Both the position numbers and the translations under genes were made by a program. Shown piece after piece: positions 1 through 9,505 of a stretch of 64,000 nucleotides of DNA; position 1 is the first letter of the stretch; each line of letters opens with the position of its first letter. The DNA is from Sphaerisporangium sp040683095 (GTDB lineage: Bacteria; Actinomycetota; Actinomycetes; Streptosporangiales; Streptosporangiaceae), in contig NZ_JBFBCI010000010.1 of assembly GCF_040683095.1 (NCBI RefSeq), positions 109,069-173,068 on the forward strand, read 5' to 3'. The notes under the pieces are model-generated. The model did not search any database and was not told the DNA's origin. It saw only the letters and a list, made by a program, of their open reading frames with translations.

Positions 1-775
1 GCTGGACGATCGGGACCTGCTCCAGCGGAAGCTCCACGCCGAGGTCGCCGCGGGCGACCATGATGCCGTCGAAAGCGTCGACGATCTCCTCCAGGAGGTC
101 GACGGCCTGCGGCTTCTCGATCTTGGCGAGCAGCGGGAGGTGCACGCCCTCCTCGTCCATGATCTGCCGGACCAGGGCGGCGTCATCGGGGCTGCGGACG
201 AAGGAGAGGGCGATCAGGTCGAAGCCCGTGCGCAGCGCCCAGCGCAGGTCTTCCTCGTCCTTCTCGGTGAGGGCGGGGGCGGACACGGCGACGCCGGGCA
301 GGTTGAGGCCCTTGTTGTTGGAGATCATGCCGCCGACGACGACCTTGGTGACGACGCGCGGGCCCTCGACGGCCGTGGCCTCCAGGACCAGGCGCCCGTC
401 GTCGACCAGGATCTTGTCGCCCGGCTTGACGTCGGTGGGCAGGCCCTCGTAGGTGGTGGAGACCAGCGCGCGGTCGCCGGGGACGTCCTCGGTCGTGATC
501 GTGAAGACGTCGCCGAAGCCCAGGCGGACCGGGCCCTCGGCGAAGCGGCCGACCCGGATCTTGGGCCCCTGCAGGTCCGCCAGGACGCCTACGGCCTTGC
601 CTAGGTCGGCGGCGGCCTCCCGCACCCGGCCGTGAATCTCCTTGTGGAGCTCATGGCTCCCATGACTGAGGTTGAACCGGGCGACGTTCATTCCCGCCGC
701 GATCAGTTCGCGCAGGCGCTCCGGAGAGGAGGTGGCCGGCCCCAGTGTGCACACGATCTTCGCTCGACGACTCAC
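1..775 (-). CDS. pyk: Pyruvate kinase, N-terminal part (cut by window edge)
   Basis: Pyruvate kinase transfers phosphate from phosphoenolpyruvate to ADP, the last step of glycolysis, in the cytoplasm. The 258 visible codons begin GTG with residues VSRRAKIVCTLGPA and run through the N-terminal barrel and B domain. The barrel segment MNVARFNLSHG, the Lys-containing LAKIEKPQAV and the metal-binding MVARGDLGVELP are all present. The family is usually about 470-480 residues, so roughly the C-terminal half lies outside the window. A TAGGGT hexamer (783-788, minus) lies 7 nt before the GTG, and a short AGGA lies between them, so the transcript may be leaderless. The gene is the last of a minus-strand run but is separated from the upstream protease gene by a 423-base gap, so it probably has its own promoter. 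Confidence 0.95.
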   Translation of the reverse strand, partial: MSRRAKIVCTLGPATSSPERLRELIAAGMNVARFNLSHGSHELHKEIHGRVREAAADLGKAVGVLADLQGPKIRVGRFAEGPVRLGFGDVFTITTEDVPGDRALVSTTYEGLPTDVKPGDKILVDDGRLVLEATAVEGPRVVTKVVVGGMISNNKGLNLPGVAVSAPALTEKDEEDLRWALRTGFDLIALSFVRSPDDAALVRQIMDEEGVHLPLLAKIEKPQAVDLLEEIVDAFDGIMVARGDLGVELPLEQVPIVQ

Positions 776-1198
776 AAGTCCTACCCTAATTGGTACAGAC
801 CACTTGGCGATGACGAAGTCCACAGCCCCCGGCGAAATCCAGGTGACGTGGGGCCGCCATAAGGGCCGCGGCGCGCCGAGTCGCAGGAAGAGGCCCCTGT
901 CGCCAGGGGGTCGCCAGAGTGGGGACGCGACTGTGCCCATTGCCGAGCCTCCGGCTCGGCAATTCAGGGCGCCCCTTTAGGCGGCGTTCTTCCGCCCTCA
1001 GGCACAAGGGACCGTTCCTCACCCTTGCACCCGAGAACTCCAGAACACCGCCGCGCCCCGAACGGTGCCTATTGCCGCGCCTTCGGCACGGCGGGTTCGG
1101 GGCACACTTCAGGCGATGTTCTTCCGTCGTCACTCGGAAGGGCTCGTCCCTCACCCTTCCTCCCTCCTCCTCCAGAACACCACCGCGCCCCGAACAGG
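776..1198. other. Intergenic region between subtilase and pyk
   Basis: This 423-base gap has no convincing gene. It holds a tandemly duplicated block (about 937-1199), with a hairpin at the same place in each copy, and a candidate pyk -10 hexamer at 783-788 (minus). ORFs reading through it have no family match or ribosome-binding site that I can see. Confidence 0.6.
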
Positions 1199-1199
1199 T
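937..1199. repeat. Imperfect tandem duplication of about 130 bases, each copy with a hairpin
   Basis: Copy 1 is about 937-1065 and copy 2 about 1067-1199. Both run: ATTGCCG, hairpin, a C-rich stretch, GGCG.TGTTCTTCCG-like core, TCACCCTT, CCAGAACACC, CGCGCCCCGAAC. Copy 1 has a perfect 9-bp stem (941-949 with 953-961, loop TCC). Copy 2 has the equivalent stem at about 1073-1092 with changed bases and one mismatch. Copy 2 ends at the protease stop codon, so the block is the 3' flank of the protease gene and probably acts as a double terminator or mRNA 3' end. That role is inferred, because neither hairpin has a T-tract. Confidence 0.7.
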
Positions 1200-2920
1200 C
1201 AGCCCTTGGTGGCGGCGGCGCGGGAGGCGCTGACGATGCCGCGCCCGTAGAAGCCGTTCTTGGTGCGGGAGCCGGCGCAGACGTGCGTCTCCTCGCTGAC
1301 GGAGTACTTCGTGGAGCCGGACGCGGGGCACGCCATCGGGGTGGCCGTGGCGTACAGCAGCCTCTCCACCGTGGCCGGGCTGAGGGCCAGGCCGCCCTTG
1401 CCGGGCTTGCCGAAGCGGCTGATCAGGATCGCGGCGACGCCGGTGGCATGCGGCGACGCCATCGAGGTGCCCGACAGGTACTGGTAGTAGGCGCACTTCC
1501 CGTTGTGGCAGTCGCGTACCACCTGCGAGCTCTTGGGCCTGCCCGAGGCGTCGATCAGGTTCTGCCTGCGCAGCGCCTTCTCGGGAGCCGCGGCGAGGAT
1601 CTCACGGGCCGTGCCCTTCAGGGACGTGCCCTCGTCGGACGGGTCGCCGCCGGGGGCGGACAGGTCGGTCTGCTCCACGCCGTAGTCGGAGTACCAGGCC
1701 TTGCCGCCGCTCGGGCCGAGCGCGGAGATGGAGATGACACCGCGGGACTCGGCCGGGACGTTGATGCACGAGTTGTCGATCCTGCGCTCGCGCTCGCTGT
1801 TGAGGGGGTAGCCGGGGCTGTCCTTGTCCACGGTCGGGCGGCCGAGGTCGGTGGAACCGTTGCCGAGGGCGCTGATGAGCGTGACGCCGTGGCCGCGGGC
1901 GTAGTCGAGCGCGCGCTGGACGCCGGTGACGACGCCCTGCTGCTGGAGCTGCTCGGCCCGCGAGTCCGACGGGTTGTGCGCGCAGTTGAACGTCCAGGGG
2001 TCGACGAAGAAGCTCATGTTGACCACGTCGATGCCCGCGTCGCCCGCGTAGGTGAGCGCGTCCAGGACCGGCTTGAGGAAGAAGAAGCCCGAGTCCGTGC
2101 CGGCGCGGATGTTGACCAGCGACACGTCCGGCGCGACGCCCGCGACGCCGATGCCGTTGAGCGGCGAGCCGATCGTGCTGGCGACGTGGGTGCCGTGGCC
2201 GTCGTCGTCCACGTCGACCGGGTCCTTGCAGCCCTTGGCCTCGCACGGCCCGTCGAGCGTCTTGCCGTTGGGGTCGTTGGGACGGTCGGTGACGAAGTTG
2301 CGGCTGAGCGCCCGGTTGAAGTTCGGGGCGATGTCGGGATGCTTGCCGTCCACGCCGGTGTCGATGATGCCGACCAGGACCTTCTTGTTGCCGCGCGCCG
2401 TGGCGTAGGAGCCGGTGGCGGTGGCGCCGATCATCTTCATGTCCCACTGCCGGGACGAGAGCGGGTCCGCGCCGCCCTTGGCCGCGGCGCTCCCGGACGC
2501 CGTGCTCTCGGACGCCGTGCTCTCTGAGACGGTGCTCTCGGAAGCGCGCCGGACCGTGTCCGCCGCGCCGCGCGCGGACGTGGAGGTCAGGGCGGTGGCC
2601 GTGCCGATCCGGCGGTCGCTCGTCACGCCGACGACGGACGAGGAGGCGCCGAGCCGCGCGGCGAACGCGGTTCCCGCGCCCCGGGCGACGACGTAGCCGA
2701 GCTTGGCGTCCACCGCGCCCGCCGAGCCGCCCGCGGTCCTGATCGCGCCGAGCGCGTCGTCCCGGGCTCCGGGGGCGTAGAAGACCAGGAACTCGGACGT
2801 CGCCCCGGAGGCCGGCGCGGCGCCGGCGGGACCGGCACCCGTCAGGACAGAACCGGCGGCGAGCGCACCCACCGTGACCGAAACGACCGCGCCTTTCAGG
2901 CGTCCGTACCCCCGCACCAT
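1199..2920 (-). CDS. Secreted subtilisin-like serine protease (S8)
   Basis: A 573-residue preproprotein. A signal peptide (Arg/Lys-rich start, hydrophobic 11-33, AGAAPA cleavage region) is followed by an inhibitor-I9-like propeptide to about residue 110, a Ser/Glu/Thr linker (127-145) and the catalytic domain. The triad is Asp187 (GIIDTGVDGKHPD), His242 (DGHGTHVAST) and Ser486 (SGTSMASPHATG), with Asn354 (ALGNGS) as oxyanion residue. Two Cys clusters, near 226/231 and 471/476, lie in loops that may form disulfides. ATG follows a strong AGGAGAGGG site at 9 nt. The linker is encoded by three 15-bp tandem units (2495-2539). It should act outside the cell on proteins, with unknown specificity. 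The upstream gap contains the gltD terminator, so it is transcribed separately. Confidence 0.95.
   Translation of the reverse strand: MVRGYGRLKGAVVSVTVGALAAGSVLTGAGPAGAAPASGATSEFLVFYAPGARDDALGAIRTAGGSAGAVDAKLGYVVARGAGTAFAARLGASSSVVGVTSDRRIGTATALTSTSARGAADTVRRASESTVSESTASESTASGSAAAKGGADPLSSRQWDMKMIGATATGSYATARGNKKVLVGIIDTGVDGKHPDIAPNFNRALSRNFVTDRPNDPNGKTLDGPCEAKGCKDPVDVDDDGHGTHVASTIGSPLNGIGVAGVAPDVSLVNIRAGTDSGFFFLKPVLDALTYAGDAGIDVVNMSFFVDPWTFNCAHNPSDSRAEQLQQQGVVTGVQRALDYARGHGVTLISALGNGSTDLGRPTVDKDSPGYPLNSERERRIDNSCINVPAESRGVISISALGPSGGKAWYSDYGVEQTDLSAPGGDPSDEGTSLKGTAREILAAAPEKALRRQNLIDASGRPKSSQVVRDCHNGKCAYYQYLSGTSMASPHATGVAAILISRFGKPGKGGLALSPATVERLLYATATPMACPASGSTKYSVSEETHVCAGSRTKNGFYGRGIVSASRAAATKG
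2495..2539 (-). repeat. 15-bp tandem repeat (3 units) in the protease linker
   Basis: Units at 2495-2509 and 2510-2524 are identical (GGACGCCGTGCTCTC). The third (2525-2539) differs at its left end. On the coding strand they give the pentapeptide pattern T(A/V)SES. In-frame 15-bp units can expand or contract without breaking the gene. Confidence 0.85.
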
Positions 2921-3052
2921 TGACCCTCTCCTCTTGCCTCACCTACGACGAGGCAGCATCTTTCAGTGGATCGAGGACCAAAGCAACTTGTGGACAGATT
3001 CCTCCGGCATACGATCCGATCTATACAGATGTAACTACAAGCTATATGAGAC

Positions 3053-3106
3053 GCGCATAAAAACACATAAAGAGGACGGCGCTTCGGTGGGCGAAACGCC
3101 GTCCTC
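3053..3106 (-). terminator. Intrinsic terminator of the gltB-gltD operon
   Basis: On the minus strand the 35-nt hairpin (3106 to 3072) has arms GAGGACGGCG and CGCCGTCCTC. Counting an inner TTTCG/CGAAG block with one G-T pair, the stem is 15 bp with loop CCCAC. It is followed by a T-rich tail (3071-3053). It lies 86 nt past the gltD stop and is the clearest rho-independent terminator in the window. The AT-rich stretch from here to about 2960 is the likely promoter area of the protease gene. Confidence 0.88.
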
Positions 3107-3192
3107 GCAGGTCACCTCACCGGCAGGTCCAGGGCCGCCGCAGCCGCGCCCCGGACCGTGCCGTCACACCGTGAGCCCTCAGAGCGTACCCC

Positions 3193-4677
3193 TCAGACCA
3201 GGGGGCGGGCCGTCGGCGGGATCGCCACGGGCAGGGCGGTGTGCCCGGTCAGGTAGCGGTCGACGGACGCGGCCGCCGAGCGGCCCTCCGCGATCGCCCA
3301 GACGATGAGCGACTGCCCCCGGCCCATGTCGCCGGCGACGAAGACGCCCTCGACGCCCGACATGTAGCCCTTGTCCCGCGCGACGTTGCCGCGGGCGTCG
3401 AAGAACGCCTCCGGCTCGTCCGCGAGCGCCGCGAGGTCGTCGAGCAGCGGGCCCTTCTCCGGCCCCACGAAGCCCATCGCCAGCGTGACCAGCTCGGCGG
3501 GGATCTCGCGCTCCGAGCCCGGGATGGGCTTGAAACCGCTCGCAGGGCCCTCGACGTCCACCAGGCGCAGCGCCTTCAGCCGGCCCCGCTCGTCGCCGAC
3601 GAACTCGGTCGTGGACACCGCGTACACCCGCGCGCCGCCCTCGGCCTCGAGCTCCTCGTGCGCGCTCTCCACCTTGAACAGTATCGGGTAGGTCGGCCAC
3701 GGCTGGGCGTCCGGCCGCTGGGCCGGCGGCATCGGCATGATCTCCAGCTGGGTGATGGAGGCCGCGCCCTGGCGCAGCGCCGTGCCGATGCAGTCGGCGC
3801 CGGTGTCGCCGCCGCCGATCACCACGACGTGCTTGCCCTCGGCGGAGATCGGGGACCGCGGGTAGTCGCCCTCCTGCGCCTTGTTGGCGGGCGGGAGGTA
3901 CTCCATCGCCTGGTGCACGCCCGCGAGCTCGCGCCCCGCCACCGGCAGGTCGCGCCACGCCGTGGCACCGCCCGCCAGCACGATGGCGTCGAACTCCTCG
4001 CGCAGGCGCGCGACCGTGACGTCCACGCCGGCGTTGACCCCGGCGCGGAACTCGGTGCCCTCGGCGCGCATCTGCGCCAGGCGCCGGTCGACGTGGCGCT
4101 TCTCCATCTTGAACTCGGGGATGCCGTAGCGCAGCAGGCCGCCGATACGGTCGGCCCGCTCGAACACCACGACGTCGTGCCCGGCCCGGGTGAGCTGCTG
4201 GGCGGCCGCCAGGCCCGCGGGCCCGGAGCCGACCACGGCCACCCGCTTGCCGGTCTTGGACGTCGGCGGCCGCGGGGGCACCCAGCCCTCGGCGAAGGCG
4301 CGGTCGATGATCTCGACCTCGACGCGCTTGATCGCCACCGGGTCGGAGTTGATGCCGAGCACGCACGCCGCCTCGCACGGGGCGGGGCACAACCTACCGG
4401 TGAACTCCGGGAAGTTGTTGGTCGCGTGCAGCCGCTCGATCGCCTCGCGCCAGTCGTCGCGATAGACCAGGTCGTTCCACTCGGGGATGAGGTTCCCGAG
4501 CGGGCAGCCGTTGTGGCAGAACGGGATGCCACAGTCCATGCAGCGCGCGGCCTGCGTGGTGAGCGCGGGCTTGGGGAAGTCCTCGTAGACCTCGCGCCAG
4601 TCGCGGATGCGCACGTCGACCGGGCGGCGCGCCGGCAGCTCACGGGCGTGCGTCAGGAAACCCTTCGGGTCGGCCAT
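3193..4677 (-). CDS. gltD: Glutamate synthase (NADPH) small subunit
   Basis: A 494-residue beta subunit of glutamate synthase. It oxidises NADPH on FAD and passes electrons through Fe-S clusters to the large subunit, which makes two glutamates from glutamine and 2-oxoglutarate. The N-terminal ferredoxin-like part has Cys46, 49, 54, 58 and Cys97, 101, 105 for two 4Fe-4S clusters. A GSGPAG FAD motif is at 150-155 and an IGGGDTGAD NADPH-binding loop is near 280. Length is normal for the family. It starts 16 nt after the gltB stop and must be co-transcribed. A strong intrinsic terminator follows. Confidence 0.97.
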   Translation of the reverse strand: MADPKGFLTHARELPARRPVDVRIRDWREVYEDFPKPALTTQAARCMDCGIPFCHNGCPLGNLIPEWNDLVYRDDWREAIERLHATNNFPEFTGRLCPAPCEAACVLGINSDPVAIKRVEVEIIDRAFAEGWVPPRPPTSKTGKRVAVVGSGPAGLAAAQQLTRAGHDVVVFERADRIGGLLRYGIPEFKMEKRHVDRRLAQMRAEGTEFRAGVNAGVDVTVARLREEFDAIVLAGGATAWRDLPVAGRELAGVHQAMEYLPPANKAQEGDYPRSPISAEGKHVVVIGGGDTGADCIGTALRQGAASITQLEIMPMPPAQRPDAQPWPTYPILFKVESAHEELEAEGGARVYAVSTTEFVGDERGRLKALRLVDVEGPASGFKPIPGSEREIPAELVTLAMGFVGPEKGPLLDDLAALADEPEAFFDARGNVARDKGYMSGVEGVFVAGDMGRGQSLIVWAIAEGRSAAASVDRYLTGHTALPVAIPPTARPLV

Positions 4678-4693
4678 TCGGTGAAACCCCCCT

Positions 4694-7600
4694 TTAACCG
4701 TGCACGGCGGCCATGACCGCCTCGTCGATGTCCCGGCCCTCGGCCCGCGCGGTCTCGGCGGCCTTGAGCACCCTCTTGTAGTCGATCGGCATGATCTTGC
4801 CGAAGCGGGTAAGCGTGCCGTCCCAGTCGTCCAGCAGCGCCTTGGCGACGGTGGAGCCCGTCTCGGCCAGGTGGCGCTCGACGATCTCGCGCAGGAACTC
4901 CGAGTCGGACTCGGTGAGCTGCTCGATCTCGACCATCTCGCGGTTGACCCGCGCCTGGTTCAGGTCCAGCACGTAGGCGATTCCGCCCGACATGCCCGCC
5001 GCGAAGTTGCGGCCGGTCGGGCCGAGCACGACCGCGCGTCCGCCGGTCATGTACTCGCAGCCGTGGTCGCCCACGCCCTCGACGACGGCGGTCGCGCCGG
5101 AGTTGCGGACGCAGAACCGCTCGCCGGCCACGCCGCGGATGAACACCTCGCCGGAGGTCGCGCCGTACAGGCCGACGTTGCCGGCGATGACCTGCGTCTC
5201 GGCGCTGAACGGCGCGTCCGGGTGCGGCCGCACGGTGACACGCCCGCCCGACAGGCCCTTGGCCAGGTAGTCGTTGGCGTCGCCGGTCAGCCGCAGCGTA
5301 ACGCCCTTCGGCACGAACGCGCCGAAGGAGTTGCCCGCCGAGCCGGTGAAGCTCACGTCGATCGTGTTGTCCGGCAGTCCCTCGCCGCCGTACCGCTTGG
5401 TCACCTGGTTGCCCAGCATGGTGCCGACCGTGCGGTTGACGTTGCGGATCGGCAGCTCCAGCGTCACCCGGTCGCCGTACTTCAGCGCGCCCTCGGCGAG
5501 CTGGATCAGCGTGTTGTCCAGCGCCTTGTCCAGGCCGTGGTCCTGCGGGACGGTGTGCCGCAGCGGCGTGCCCTCGGGAAGCGAGGGCACGTGCAGGATC
5601 GGGGACAGGTCCAGGCCCGCCGCCTTCCAGTGGTCCTCGGCGGCCGTGGTGTCCAGGAACTCGGCGTGGCCGACGGCCTCGTCGATCGAGCGGAACCCGA
5701 GCGCGGCGAGGTACTCGCGCACCTCCCGGGCGACGAACTCGAAGAAGTTGACCACGAACTCCGGCTTGCCGCTGAACCGCCTGCGCAGCTCGGGGTTCTG
5801 CGTCGCGACGCCCACCGGGCAGGTGTCCAGGTGGCAGACGCGCATCATGACGCAGCCGGACACCACCAGCGGCGCGGTCGCGAAGCCGAACTCCTCGGCC
5901 CCGAGCAGCGCGGCGACGATGACGTCCCTGCCGGTCTTGAGCTGGCCGTCGGCCTGGACGACGATGCGGTCGCGCAGGCCGTTGAGCAGCAGGGTCTGCT
6001 GGGTCTCGGCCAGGCCGAGCTCCCAGGGCGCGCCCGCGTGCTTGATCGAGGTCAGCGGCGAGGCGCCGGTGCCGCCGTCGTGGCCGGAGATGAGCACGAC
6101 GTCGGCGTGGGCCTTGCTGACGCCCGCCGCGACCGTGCCGACCCCGACCTCGGCGACCAGCTTGACGTGGACGCGCGCCTCGGGGTTGGAGTTCTTCAGG
6201 TCGTGGATGAGCTGGGCGAGGTCCTCGATCGAGTAGATGTCGTGGTGCGGCGGCGGCGAGATGAGGCCGACGCCGGGCGTGGAGTGCCGGGTCTTGGCGA
6301 TCCACGGGTACACCTTGTGGCCGGGAAGCTGGCCGCCCTCGCCCGGCTTGGCGCCCTGCGCCATCTTGATCTGCAGGTCAGCGGCGTTGACCAGGTACTC
6401 GCTGGTGACGCCGAAGCGGCCGGAGGCCACCTGCTTGATCGCGCTGCGGCGCACGGGGTCGTGCAGGCGCTCGGGGTCCTCGCCGCCCTCGCCGGTGTTG
6501 GACTTGGCGCCCAGCCGGTTCATGGCGATCGCGATGGTCTCGTGCGCCTCCCGCGAGATCGACCCGTAGGACATCGCGCCGGTGGAGAACCGCTTGACGA
6601 TGCTCTCGACCGGCTCGACCTCATCGATCGGCACGGCCGGGCGCAGGCCCTCGCGCAGCTTGAACAGGCCGCGCAGCGTCATGAGCTTCTCGGCCTGGCC
6701 GTCCACCAGGTCGGTGTACTGCTTGAAGATCTCGTAGCGGCGGGCGCGGGTGGCGTGCTGGAGGCGGAAGACCGTCTCCGGGCTGAACAGGTGCGGCTCG
6801 CCCTCGCGGCGCCACTGGTACTCGCCGCCGACCTCCAGCCGGCGGTGGGCGTTCTCGGCGCGCGGGTAGGCGCGCCGGTGGCGCAGCGCGGTCTCCCCGG
6901 CGAGCACGTCGAAGCCGACGCCGCCCAGGCGCGAGGTGGTGCCCGCGAAGCAGGCGTCCACGACGTCCTGGCCGAGGCCGAGCGCCTCGAAGATCTGCGC
7001 GCCGGTGTAGGACGCGACCGTGGACACGCCCATCTTGGACATGATCTTCAGGACGCCCTTGCCGTACGCCTTGATCAGGTTGCGGACGGCCGCGCGCGGG
7101 TCGAGCGCGAGCGTCCCGGAGGCGATCATGTCCTCGACGGTCTCGATCGCGAGGTACGGGTTCACCGCGGAGGCGCCGTAGCCGATCAGCAGTGCCATGT
7201 GGTGGCACTCGCGGGCCTCGCCGGTCTCGACGACCAGGCCGACGCGCGTCCGCGACTTCTCGTGGATCAGGTGGTGGTGCACCGCGCCGGTCAGCATCAG
7301 CGACGGGATCGGCGCCATACGGGCATCGGAGCCGCGGTCGGACAGCACGATGATGCGGGCCCCGCCCGCGATGGCCTCGGAGACCTCGGCGCAGATCTCC
7401 TCCAGGCGGTGCAGCAGCCCCTCGCCGCCGCCGGACACCTCGAACAGGCCGGAGACGACGTGCGGCTGGAAGCCCGGCAGCGCGCCCTCGTCGTTGATGT
7501 GGATGATCTTCGCGAGCTCGTCGTTGTCGATCACCGGGTACGGCAGCACGAGCCTGCGGCAGGACGCCGGGCCCGGCGCGAGCAGGTTGCCCTCGGGGCC

Positions 7601-9208
7601 GATCGTCGTCTGCAGCGAGGTGACCAGCTCTTCGCGGATCGCGTCGAGCGGCGGGTTGGTGACCTGGGCGAACAGCTGGCTGAAGTAGTCGAACAGCAGC
7701 CTCGGCTTCTCGCTCAGCACCGCGACCGGCGAGTCGGTGCCCATCGAGCCGATCGGCTCGGCGCCCGTCTTCGCCATCGGCGCCAGGATGATCCGCAGCT
7801 CCTCCTCGGTGTACCCGAAGGTCTGCTGGCGCTTCACCAGGGCCTCGTGGGTGACGATCGGGCGCTGGCGCTCGGGCAGCTCCTCGAACCGGACGAGCCC
7901 GGCGTGCAGCCAGTCGGCGTACGGCTCGGCGGCGGCCAGCTCGGCCTTGATCTCGTCATCCTCGATGATCTTGCCGAGGGAGGTGTCGACGAGGAACATC
8001 TTGCCGGGCTGCAGGCGGCCCTTGCGCACCACCTTGGACGCCTCGATGTCCAGCACGCCGGCCTCGGAGGCGAGCACCACCAGGCCGTCCTCGGTCACCC
8101 AGTAGCGTCCCGGGCGCAGGCCGTTGCGGTCGAGCACCGCGCCGACCAGGGTGCCGTCGCTGAAGGTGATCGAGGCCGGGCCGTCCCACGCCTCCATCGA
8201 GGTGGAGTGGTACTCGTAGAACGCGCGCCGCGCCGGGTCCATCTCCGCGTGGTTCTCCCACGCCTCGGGGATCATCATCAGCACGGCGTGCGGCAGGCTC
8301 CGGCCGCCGAGGTGCAGCAGTTCGAGGCACTCGTCGAAGGATGCCGTGTCCGAGCCGTCCGGGTCGCAGATCGGGAACAGCCGCGCGGGGTCGCCGGGGA
8401 TCAGCTCGCTGTTCAGCATCGCCTCACGGGCCCGCATCCAGTTGCGGTTGCCCTTGACGGTGTTGATCTCACCGTTGTGCGCGACGTACCGGTACGGGTG
8501 CGCCAGCGGCCACGACGGGAACGTGTTGGTGGAGAACCGCGAGTGCACCAGCGCGATCGCGCTCTCGAACCGCTCGTCGGTCAGGTCCGGGAAGAACTCC
8601 CCGAGCTGAGGGGTCGTCAGCATGCCCTTGTAGACGATCGTCCGTGAGGACAGCGAGGGGAAGTAGACGTCCACCTCGTGCTCGGCCCGCTTGCGCAGGC
8701 AGAAGGCCAGCCGGTCGAGCTCCAGGCCGGTCTCGCCGCCCGGCGAGGACACGAAGAGCTGCAGGAACGCGGGCATGACGGCGCGGGCGCTCGGGCCCGG
8801 GTGGGAGGCGTCGACGGGCAGCTCACGCCACCCGAGGACCGTCAGGCCCTCCTCGGCGGCGATCTCCTCGATCATCCCGGTGGCGATCGCGCGGGCCTGC
8901 GCGTCCACCGGCAGGAACGCGATGCCCGCGGCGTAGGAGCCGGCCGGGGGAAGGGGGAAGTCCACAGAAACGCGGAGGAACGCGTCGGGCAACTGCGTCA
9001 GGATGCCGGCACCGTCCCCGGTGTCCGGTTCACTACCCTTGGCTCCTCGGTGATCGAGATTGCGCAGTGCCGTCAGGGCCTTCGCGACGATGTCGTGCGT
9101 GCGGCGGCCGTGGACATCGGCCACCATGGCGACACCACAGGCGTCATGCTCATGCGAAGGGTGGTACAGGCCCTGGGGCTCGGGGAAACCGAGGCGGGCA
9201 GCAGGCAT
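4694..9208 (-). CDS. gltB: Glutamate synthase large subunit
   Basis: A 1504-residue alpha subunit (about 1500 is usual). The start at 9208 follows GGGAGGGATTCA and gives MPAARLGFPEPQG. An upstream in-frame ATG at 9352 would add 48 unlikely residues. After removal of a 23-residue propeptide, Cys24 (HDACGVAM) becomes the N-terminal nucleophile of the class II glutaminase domain. The central and FMN-binding synthase domains follow, with the 3Fe-4S cysteines in CVMMRVCHLDTCPVG (about residues 1113-1125), then the C-terminal beta-helix (GGxxxG repeats). Ammonia is channelled to 2-oxoglutarate. It is first in the operon with gltD. The 297-base gap upstream (9209-9505) must carry the promoter, but I recognise no consensus there. 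Confidence 0.97.
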   Translation of the reverse strand: MPAARLGFPEPQGLYHPSHEHDACGVAMVADVHGRRTHDIVAKALTALRNLDHRGAKGSEPDTGDGAGILTQLPDAFLRVSVDFPLPPAGSYAAGIAFLPVDAQARAIATGMIEEIAAEEGLTVLGWRELPVDASHPGPSARAVMPAFLQLFVSSPGGETGLELDRLAFCLRKRAEHEVDVYFPSLSSRTIVYKGMLTTPQLGEFFPDLTDERFESAIALVHSRFSTNTFPSWPLAHPYRYVAHNGEINTVKGNRNWMRAREAMLNSELIPGDPARLFPICDPDGSDTASFDECLELLHLGGRSLPHAVLMMIPEAWENHAEMDPARRAFYEYHSTSMEAWDGPASITFSDGTLVGAVLDRNGLRPGRYWVTEDGLVVLASEAGVLDIEASKVVRKGRLQPGKMFLVDTSLGKIIEDDEIKAELAAAEPYADWLHAGLVRFEELPERQRPIVTHEALVKRQQTFGYTEEELRIILAPMAKTGAEPIGSMGTDSPVAVLSEKPRLLFDYFSQLFAQVTNPPLDAIREELVTSLQTTIGPEGNLLAPGPASCRRLVLPYPVIDNDELAKIIHINDEGALPGFQPHVVSGLFEVSGGGEGLLHRLEEICAEVSEAIAGGARIIVLSDRGSDARMAPIPSLMLTGAVHHHLIHEKSRTRVGLVVETGEARECHHMALLIGYGASAVNPYLAIETVEDMIASGTLALDPRAAVRNLIKAYGKGVLKIMSKMGVSTVASYTGAQIFEALGLGQDVVDACFAGTTSRLGGVGFDVLAGETALRHRRAYPRAENAHRRLEVGGEYQWRREGEPHLFSPETVFRLQHATRARRYEIFKQYTDLVDGQAEKLMTLRGLFKLREGLRPAVPIDEVEPVESIVKRFSTGAMSYGSISREAHETIAIAMNRLGAKSNTGEGGEDPERLHDPVRRSAIKQVASGRFGVTSEYLVNAADLQIKMAQGAKPGEGGQLPGHKVYPWIAKTRHSTPGVGLISPPPHHDIYSIEDLAQLIHDLKNSNPEARVHVKLVAEVGVGTVAAGVSKAHADVVLISGHDGGTGASPLTSIKHAGAPWELGLAETQQTLLLNGLRDRIVVQADGQLKTGRDVIVAALLGAEEFGFATAPLVVSGCVMMRVCHLDTCPVGVATQNPELRRRFSGKPEFVVNFFEFVAREVREYLAALGFRSIDEAVGHAEFLDTTAAEDHWKAAGLDLSPILHVPSLPEGTPLRHTVPQDHGLDKALDNTLIQLAEGALKYGDRVTLELPIRNVNRTVGTMLGNQVTKRYGGEGLPDNTIDVSFTGSAGNSFGAFVPKGVTLRLTGDANDYLAKGLSGGRVTVRPHPDAPFSAETQVIAGNVGLYGATSGEVFIRGVAGERFCVRNSGATAVVEGVGDHGCEYMTGGRAVVLGPTGRNFAAGMSGGIAYVLDLNQARVNREMVEIEQLTESDSEFLREIVERHLAETGSTVAKALLDDWDGTLTRFGKIMPIDYKRVLKAAETARAEGRDIDEAVMAAVHG

Positions 9209-9505
9209 TGAATCCCTCCCGTCGTCTTCGTCTGCTTCGTCTGAATTGGCGAGTGCAGGCAAGAGGGACGACGTTGGCCCTGCTGCAGTTAGGTGTGTAG
9301 AGACTACCTCACCCTGCCGGAATGGTGCCCGCCAGGTGGGAATCGCGAACATTCACCATCGGAGTGCCCACATCTGGGTGTACACAGCCGTACGTCCCAG
9401 GCCGCGAACACTTGAACGGCTCATGCCAGGTCGTTATTCCAGATCGACACGTACTCAAACACTCCGGAGTCGGTCAGGAACCGGTCAAATTCGCCGGGCG
9501 CGCGC

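Noticed and set aside
4700..8647. 1315-codon open frame on the plus strand across gltB
   Set aside because: It is the reverse-strand shadow of gltB. Its composition is Arg/Ala/Val/Asp low complexity and it has no domain, as usual for antisense frames in high-GC genes.
9209..9505. Small genes upstream of gltB
   Set aside because: Frames here lack ribosome-binding sites and recognisable sequence. I treat the 297 bases as promoter region only.
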